A stretch of DNA of 9,988 nucleotides from Dictyoglomaceae bacterium. GTDB lineage: Bacteria; Dictyoglomota; Dictyoglomia; Dictyoglomales; Dictyoglomaceae. Shown here in pieces: positions 7,085-9,988 of this stretch (position 1 is the stretch's first letter; every line of letters starts with the position of its first letter). The notes beneath the pieces are model-generated. The model was given only the letters and a program-made list of their open reading frames with translations. It made no database searches and was not told the DNA's origin. A program made the position numbers and the translations under genes. The DNA is taken from NCBI GenBank assembly GCA_028276205.1, contig JAPYWU010000040.1, positions 1-9,988 on the forward strand, read 5' to 3'.

Positions 7085-7113
7085 ATTCTACAATATTTTA
7101 TAAAGTTTGACAA
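7085..7113 (-). promoter_or_regulatory. Sigma-70-type promoter of the yebC-ruv-que operon
   Basis: On the minus strand, TTGTCA (7108-7113) and TAGAAT (7085-7090) are separated by exactly 17 bases. Each box differs from consensus at one position. Transcription would start near 7078, giving a leader of about 40 bases before yebC that includes the AAGGAGG site. The -35 box coincides with that of the opposite promoter. Confidence 0.75.
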
Positions 7114-7137
7114 GAATCATAATTTTCGATAAACTTT
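7102..7137. repeat. Inverted repeat bracketing the HAD promoter
   Basis: AAAGTTT (7102-7108) and AAACTTT (7131-7137) are perfect 7-base inverted arms 22 bases apart. They overlap the -35 and -10 boxes of the rightward promoter. This could be a regulator site, but short arms of this kind also arise by chance in AT-rich DNA. Confidence 0.3.
7107..7135 (+). promoter_or_regulatory. Promoter of the HAD hydrolase gene
   Basis: A perfect TTGACA (7107-7112) is followed after 17 bases by TAAACT (7130-7135), four of six consensus bases. The start codon begins 8 bases after the -10 box, so the transcript would begin at or within about two bases of the ATG. Confidence 0.65.
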
Positions 7138-7143
7138 CTTACC

Positions 7144-7857
7144 ATGGATATAAAATTGATACTAACAGATATAGAAGGATGTATAACTAAAGATAAAGGA
7201 TATCCTTTAGATTTAGACGGACTGAAATGGATTAGAGACCATCTCAAACTCCTTCCTCCCATATCTTTAAACACAGGGAGATCAAAACCATATATAGAAG
7301 CAATGCTTCAAGCTATCGGTCAGTTTGAGGATTCTATAGGAGAAAATGGATGTATCATTTATCTAATTGATAAAGATGATATAATTTTCCATCCCAAAAT
7401 AAAAGAAGAATTTTTAAGAGAAAGAGAGGAGCTTAAGAAATTTTTAAAAGAAAAATTAAAAGGTTATGGACATATAGAGCCTGGTAAAGAAATATGTGTA
7501 TCTATATTTCCAGAAAAAGATATTCCTGTGCCCGAATTAGCAAAGATATCACAAGAATTAATTCAAACAAATTTTCCAAACTTTCAATTAGTTTATTCCT
7601 CTGTAGCAGTAGATATCACTCCAAAAGGAATAGATAAGGGAGCAGGTATGGATCTGCTTTTGGAAATAAAGGGATTAGATTACGATGAAGTATTAGGTAT
7701 TGGAGATAGTTTAGGAGATCTCCCCTTTTTAAGCAAATTAAAATATAAAGCAACACCATATAATGGACATCCACGATTAAAAGAAATAGCAAGTTATGTA
7801 GCAAAAGAAGAAAATATTTTAGGGGTAATAGAGATTTTTAAATACTTTTTCTTTTAA
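7144..7857 (+). CDS. HAD-superfamily phosphatase-like hydrolase (Cof/IIB-like), substrate unknown
   Basis: This 237-residue HAD hydrolase is probably a small-molecule phosphatase of the C2-capped (Cof, sucrose-phosphatase or archaeal phosphoglycolate-phosphatase-like) group. Motif I is ILTDIEGCIT (6-15), with nucleophile Asp9 but Glu11 where the usual DxD acid/base Asp stands. Motif II is SLNTGRS (41-47) with Thr44. Motif III probably lies in KGIDKGAGM (161-169) with Lys165. Motif IV is GIGDSLGDLPFL (185-196), where Gly191 replaces the common Asn of DSxND. The cap lies between motifs II and III. A DxE motif I is known in ThrH-type phosphoserine phosphatases, so activity is plausible. The ATG has no Shine-Dalgarno and sits 8 bases after a -10 box, suggesting a leaderless mRNA. 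The 3' end overlaps the convergent nnr gene by 20 bases. Confidence 0.88.
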   Translation: MDIKLILTDIEGCITKDKGYPLDLDGLKWIRDHLKLLPPISLNTGRSKPYIEAMLQAIGQFEDSIGENGCIIYLIDKDDIIFHPKIKEEFLREREELKKFLKEKLKGYGHIEPGKEICVSIFPEKDIPVPELAKISQELIQTNFPNFQLVYSSVAVDITPKGIDKGAGMDLLLEIKGLDYDEVLGIGDSLGDLPFLSKLKYKATPYNGHPRLKEIASYVAKEENILGVIEIFKYFFF

Positions 7858-9379
7858 GAATTTCCATAAAAATATCTGGAAGAAAATCTATAATATCTGA
7901 CGAAATCATACCATAATTTCCTCTATTTCTCTTCCAAATATTAACAGAAAACCCATGAATATAATTCCCTAATATACATGCATTACTCTCACTAAGGCCT
8001 TGTGCTAAAAGGCTTGCTAAAATACCAGTAAGAACATCACCAGATCCTGCAGTGGCAAGTAAAGAATCTGCAAAAGGATTTACATAAATCTGTCCCTCTT
8101 TAGTAAAGGTTAAAGAATAAGGACCCTTAAGTATCAAATTAATTTTATATTTTCTCACAAAATCTTCACCAATCAAGAATCTATTTTTCTGTATATAATC
8201 AATGGGAAGATTTAAAATTTTTGACATCTCTCCATAATGAGGTGTAATAATTATCTTCTTTCCTTTTATCTCTTCCAATATGTCCCTAATATATGATAAG
8301 GCATCAGCATCTACTACCATAGGAATATCTAATTTCTTTATAATTTCTTTAACAAAAAGCTTGGTATCTGAATGTAATCCGATACCAGGTCCTAAACCTA
8401 TAGAATCAATCCCATAGCTATTTATAATATCAACAATATAATCCATATTTTCTGAAGAAATATATCCATCAATTTGTTTTAGAGGGATATATATTATTTC
8501 GGGGTATATAGCCCTATAAATCATATGAATACTTTCTGGTATAGCAAGATAGACCATACCCACTCCACTTCTTAAAGCGGATAACGCAGAAAGAATAGGA
8601 GCTCCTGTATACTTAAAAGATCCCCCAATGATTAAAACTTTCCCCTTTCTTCCCTTATGAGCCATTTTAGTATGTACAGGAATTAATTCTTGTACCATAT
8701 TTTCATCCACAAGTTCCACATTACTTTTTACCAAAGAATCCAAAAATGCTTCTCCAAAATTTAACCTACCAACTACTAAATTTCCGATGAACTCCATAGC
8801 GGGATATTCAAAAAATCCCTTTTTGGGATAAAACATAGTTAAAGTGTATGAAGATTTTATAGCAGAACCCCTAATTTCACCAGTATCAGAATCAATTCCA
8901 GAAGGGACATCTATAGAGACTACAATTTTTTTTAATTCATTTATATATTCAAAAATATTTTTAAGATCATCTTCTATTTCTCTTTTTAATCCTATTCCAA
9001 AGATTCCATCAACAATAACATCAAACAATCTGAGATCTTTATAATTAGATTTTAAATCCAATATAGAAACATCATTTAAAAGGCTCAGCTGAATTTTTAA
9101 AAGATCTGATATTTTTTTATCCCAAAGATAGGAAAATACAAATATATTTTTCACACCATAATTCAGAAGGTGCCTAACTAAAGCAACGCCATCTCCACCA
9201 TTATTCCCAGGGCCACAAAGAACCGCTACATTCTTGTCTTTTAAATCTGGTATATTCTCTTTTAAGAAATTAAAAATAAAAATTGAGGCATTCTCCATCA
9301 ACATAAGAGTAGGAATCTTATATTGCTCTTCTAAAATTTTCTCCAAATTTCTTATATCTTCAGAATTTACAATTTTCAT
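7838..9379 (-). CDS. nnr: Bifunctional NAD(P)HX epimerase / ADP-dependent NAD(P)HX dehydratase
   Basis: This 513-residue two-domain enzyme repairs hydrated NADH/NADPH, damage favoured by heat. The N-terminal epimerase half (about 1-225, YjeF_N/NnrE) has NVAVLCGPGNNGGDGVALVR (50-69), DVIVDGIFGIGL (120-131) and SIDVPSGIDSDTGE (155-168). The C-terminal ribokinase-like dehydratase half (about 240-510, NnrD) has KGKVLIIGGS (245-254), IGLGPGIG (327-334), MVVDADAL (354-361), IIITPHYGEM (376-385) and ATAGSGDVLTGILA (442-455), whose Asp448 is the expected catalytic base. The fusion is the normal bacterial arrangement (E. coli YjeF). The ATG is 3 bases beyond the stop of the NusG-II gene, with only a weak purine run before it, so the two are likely co-transcribed and coupled. 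Its tail overlaps the HAD gene tail. Confidence 0.96.
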   Translation of the reverse strand: MKIVNSEDIRNLEKILEEQYKIPTLMLMENASIFIFNFLKENIPDLKDKNVAVLCGPGNNGGDGVALVRHLLNYGVKNIFVFSYLWDKKISDLLKIQLSLLNDVSILDLKSNYKDLRLFDVIVDGIFGIGLKREIEDDLKNIFEYINELKKIVVSIDVPSGIDSDTGEIRGSAIKSSYTLTMFYPKKGFFEYPAMEFIGNLVVGRLNFGEAFLDSLVKSNVELVDENMVQELIPVHTKMAHKGRKGKVLIIGGSFKYTGAPILSALSALRSGVGMVYLAIPESIHMIYRAIYPEIIYIPLKQIDGYISSENMDYIVDIINSYGIDSIGLGPGIGLHSDTKLFVKEIIKKLDIPMVVDADALSYIRDILEEIKGKKIIITPHYGEMSKILNLPIDYIQKNRFLIGEDFVRKYKINLILKGPYSLTFTKEGQIYVNPFADSLLATAGSGDVLTGILASLLAQGLSESNACILGNYIHGFSVNIWKRNRGNYGMISSDIIDFLPDIFMEILKRKSI

Positions 9380-9382
9380 ATT

Positions 9383-9727
9383 CTACTTCTCTAGAGTTAT
9401 TATAACTCTGTTAGGTAAGCACACAATACTTTCTCCTGCTTTATTTATAAATCCTTGTTTTATACATATTTTATCAGGACAAGGCGATGATATCATATGT
9501 ACTCCTCTTCCCTCTATATATTCAAATATACTATCCCCTAAGGGTCCTCTTACTTTATATTTATCACCACTTTTAAGTTTTGTTAGAGGTATCCTCAATA
9601 TTTCTCTGTTTTCTACCTGTACAACTAAATATTTAGCTTCTCCCTTCGGTAGAAATAAATATATAATACTTATAATCGAAAAAATTAAAAAAATAAAAAT
9701 TAAAAAGTTTACTTTTTTCATATTCAC
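9383..9727 (-). CDS. Membrane-anchored NusG domain II (DUF1312) protein
   Basis: This is a small protein of 114 residues (112 from the ATG). An N-terminal membrane helix (about 7-26, Ile/Leu/Phe-rich after a MKK start) is followed by a NusG_II/DUF1312 domain, presumably outside the membrane. Family features are IPLTKLKSGDKYKVRGPLG, then ISSPCPDKICIKQGF and GESIVCLPNRVIITL, which carry three conserved cysteines. Its function is not known; despite the domain name it lacks the NGN part that makes NusG a transcription factor. The open frame runs upstream to a TTG at 9805, but that would cross the promoter. GTG at 9727 sits 7 bases after an extended -10 box and is my choice as a leaderless start; ATG at 9721 is the conventional alternative. 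It is followed 3 bases later by nnr. Confidence 0.85.
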   Translation of the reverse strand: MNMKKVNFLIFIFLIFSIISIIYLFLPKGEAKYLVVQVENREILRIPLTKLKSGDKYKVRGPLGDSIFEYIEGRGVHMISSPCPDKICIKQGFINKAGESIVCLPNRVIITLEK

Positions 9728-9734
9728 TGTAAGA

Positions 9735-9743
9735 ATTATACCA
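9735..9743 (-). promoter_or_regulatory. Extended -10 promoter of the NusG-II/nnr unit
   Basis: TGG-TATAAT on the minus strand combines a perfect -10 box (9735-9740) with the upstream TG of extended -10 promoters. No good -35 box is seen at 16-18 bases. The GTG start is 7 bases downstream. Confidence 0.7.
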
Positions 9744-9756
9744 CATATAGTACTCC

Positions 9757-9771
9757 AGAAATTATATTTCT
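9757..9771. promoter_or_regulatory. Palindrome, candidate operator between divergent promoters
   Basis: AGAAAT-TAT-ATTTCT is a perfect inverted repeat with 6-base arms. It lies between the two extended -10 boxes, just upstream of the rightward one and over the -35 region of the leftward one, where a bound protein could affect both. The regulator is unknown, and chance occurrence in AT-rich DNA is possible. Confidence 0.4.
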
Positions 9772-9772
9772 T

Positions 9773-9781
9773 TGATATAAT
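9773..9781 (+). promoter_or_regulatory. Extended -10 promoter of the nitroreductase gene
   Basis: TGA-TATAAT: a perfect -10 box at 9776-9781 with the extended TG motif. There is no recognisable -35 box. The ATG begins 7 bases later, leaving no room for a ribosome site. Confidence 0.7.
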
Positions 9782-9788
9782 TATTACT

Positions 9789-9988
9789 ATGGTAAAGTTG
9801 AACAACTTTCAGAACAGAAATATTAAGCTACCACCACCTATTTGTAAAGGTCATTTATCTATTGAAGAAGCATTACTTTTAAGAAGATCGGTAAGAACAT
9901 ATAGAGATAGCCCTATTAATTTACAAAATTTATCCCAGATATTATGGTCTGCCCAAGGAATAACAGAAAAGAATTACAAATTTAGGAC
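9789..9988 (+). CDS. SagB-type nitroreductase / FMN-dependent dehydrogenase (partial, 5' part only)
   Basis: The first 66 residues of an FMN-dependent nitroreductase-fold protein of the SagB/ThcOx-like group; the rest lies beyond the window. The visible pattern is characteristic: IKLPPPICKGHLSIEEALLL (12-31), then RRSVRTYRDSPI (32-43), whose Arg-Arg-Ser-x-Arg contacts the FMN phosphate in the family, and LSQILWSAQGIT (48-59). Free-standing members of this group are probably oxidoreductases of unknown substrate; the azoline-forming role of SagB in peptide toxins needs partner genes that are not visible here. The ATG has no Shine-Dalgarno and follows an extended -10 box by 7 bases, so a leaderless mRNA is likely. 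It diverges from the NusG-II/nnr unit across 61 bases. Confidence 0.88.
   Translation, partial: MVKLNNFQNRNIKLPPPICKGHLSIEEALLLRRSVRTYRDSPINLQNLSQILWSAQGITEKNYKFR

Noticed and set aside
7616..7804. Minus-strand open frame inside the HAD gene
   Set aside because: It is fully contained in the opposite strand of a recognisable HAD coding region, with no ribosome site or family match.
7862..7881. Possible terminator hairpin after the HAD gene (TTCCA...TGGAA)
   Set aside because: The stem is only 5 pairs with a 10-base AT loop and no T-run follows; it is also inside nnr coding sequence.
9789..9988. A SagB-type peptide-toxin (azoline) biosynthesis cluster
   Set aside because: Only the N-terminus of a nitroreductase-like protein is visible; no precursor peptide, cyclodehydratase or transporter is in the window, and free-standing relatives are common.

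Overview
The window comes from a strongly AT-rich bacterial chromosome. Its proteins are rich in Lys, Glu and Ile, its genes are packed with almost no intergenic DNA, and TTG/GTG starts are used. Together with the gene content this suggests a low-GC thermophilic bacterium. Dictyoglomus is my best guess from the look of the proteins, but this is an inference and not something the sequence proves. There is no sign of phage, transposon, CRISPR or recent transfer. Essentially every base except two short divergent promoter regions is coding.

Bases 1-7035 (minus strand) form one long gene train read right to left: yebC, ruvC, ruvA, ruvB, queH, a YegS/DgkB-type lipid kinase, a DUF2905 membrane protein, a SpoIID/LytB-type secreted protein, queA and tgt (cut by the window edge). 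Junctions are abutting, overlapping by 4-10 bases, or separated by at most 11 bases, so the ten genes are probably one translationally coupled operon. The Ruv proteins process Holliday junctions. QueH, QueA and Tgt are enzymes of queuosine tRNA modification. SpoIID and the two membrane-related genes concern the envelope. The same mixture (ruv, DUF2905, spoIID, queA, tgt) is familiar from Firmicutes and other thermophiles.

Bases 7036-7143 hold two back-to-back promoters whose -35 boxes are the same seven bases. One drives the yebC-ruv operon leftward. The other drives a HAD-family hydrolase rightward (7144-7857), apparently from a leaderless start. The HAD gene runs tail-to-tail into, and overlaps by 20 bases, a second leftward unit: a small membrane-anchored NusG-domain-II protein (9383-9727) followed by the bifunctional NAD(P)HX repair enzyme (7838-9379).

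Bases 9728-9788 are a second compact divergent promoter region with two extended -10 boxes and a 15-bp palindrome between them. It serves the NusG-II/nnr unit and a rightward SagB-type nitroreductase gene cut by the right edge.

The most interesting signal is regulatory. All three genes that start immediately after a -10 box (HAD, nitroreductase, NusG-II) lack a Shine-Dalgarno sequence, have 7-8 bases between the -10 box and the start codon, and share the bases TTAC just before it, whereas many operon-internal genes have good Shine-Dalgarno sequences. I found no evidence of a wholly new multi-gene system.
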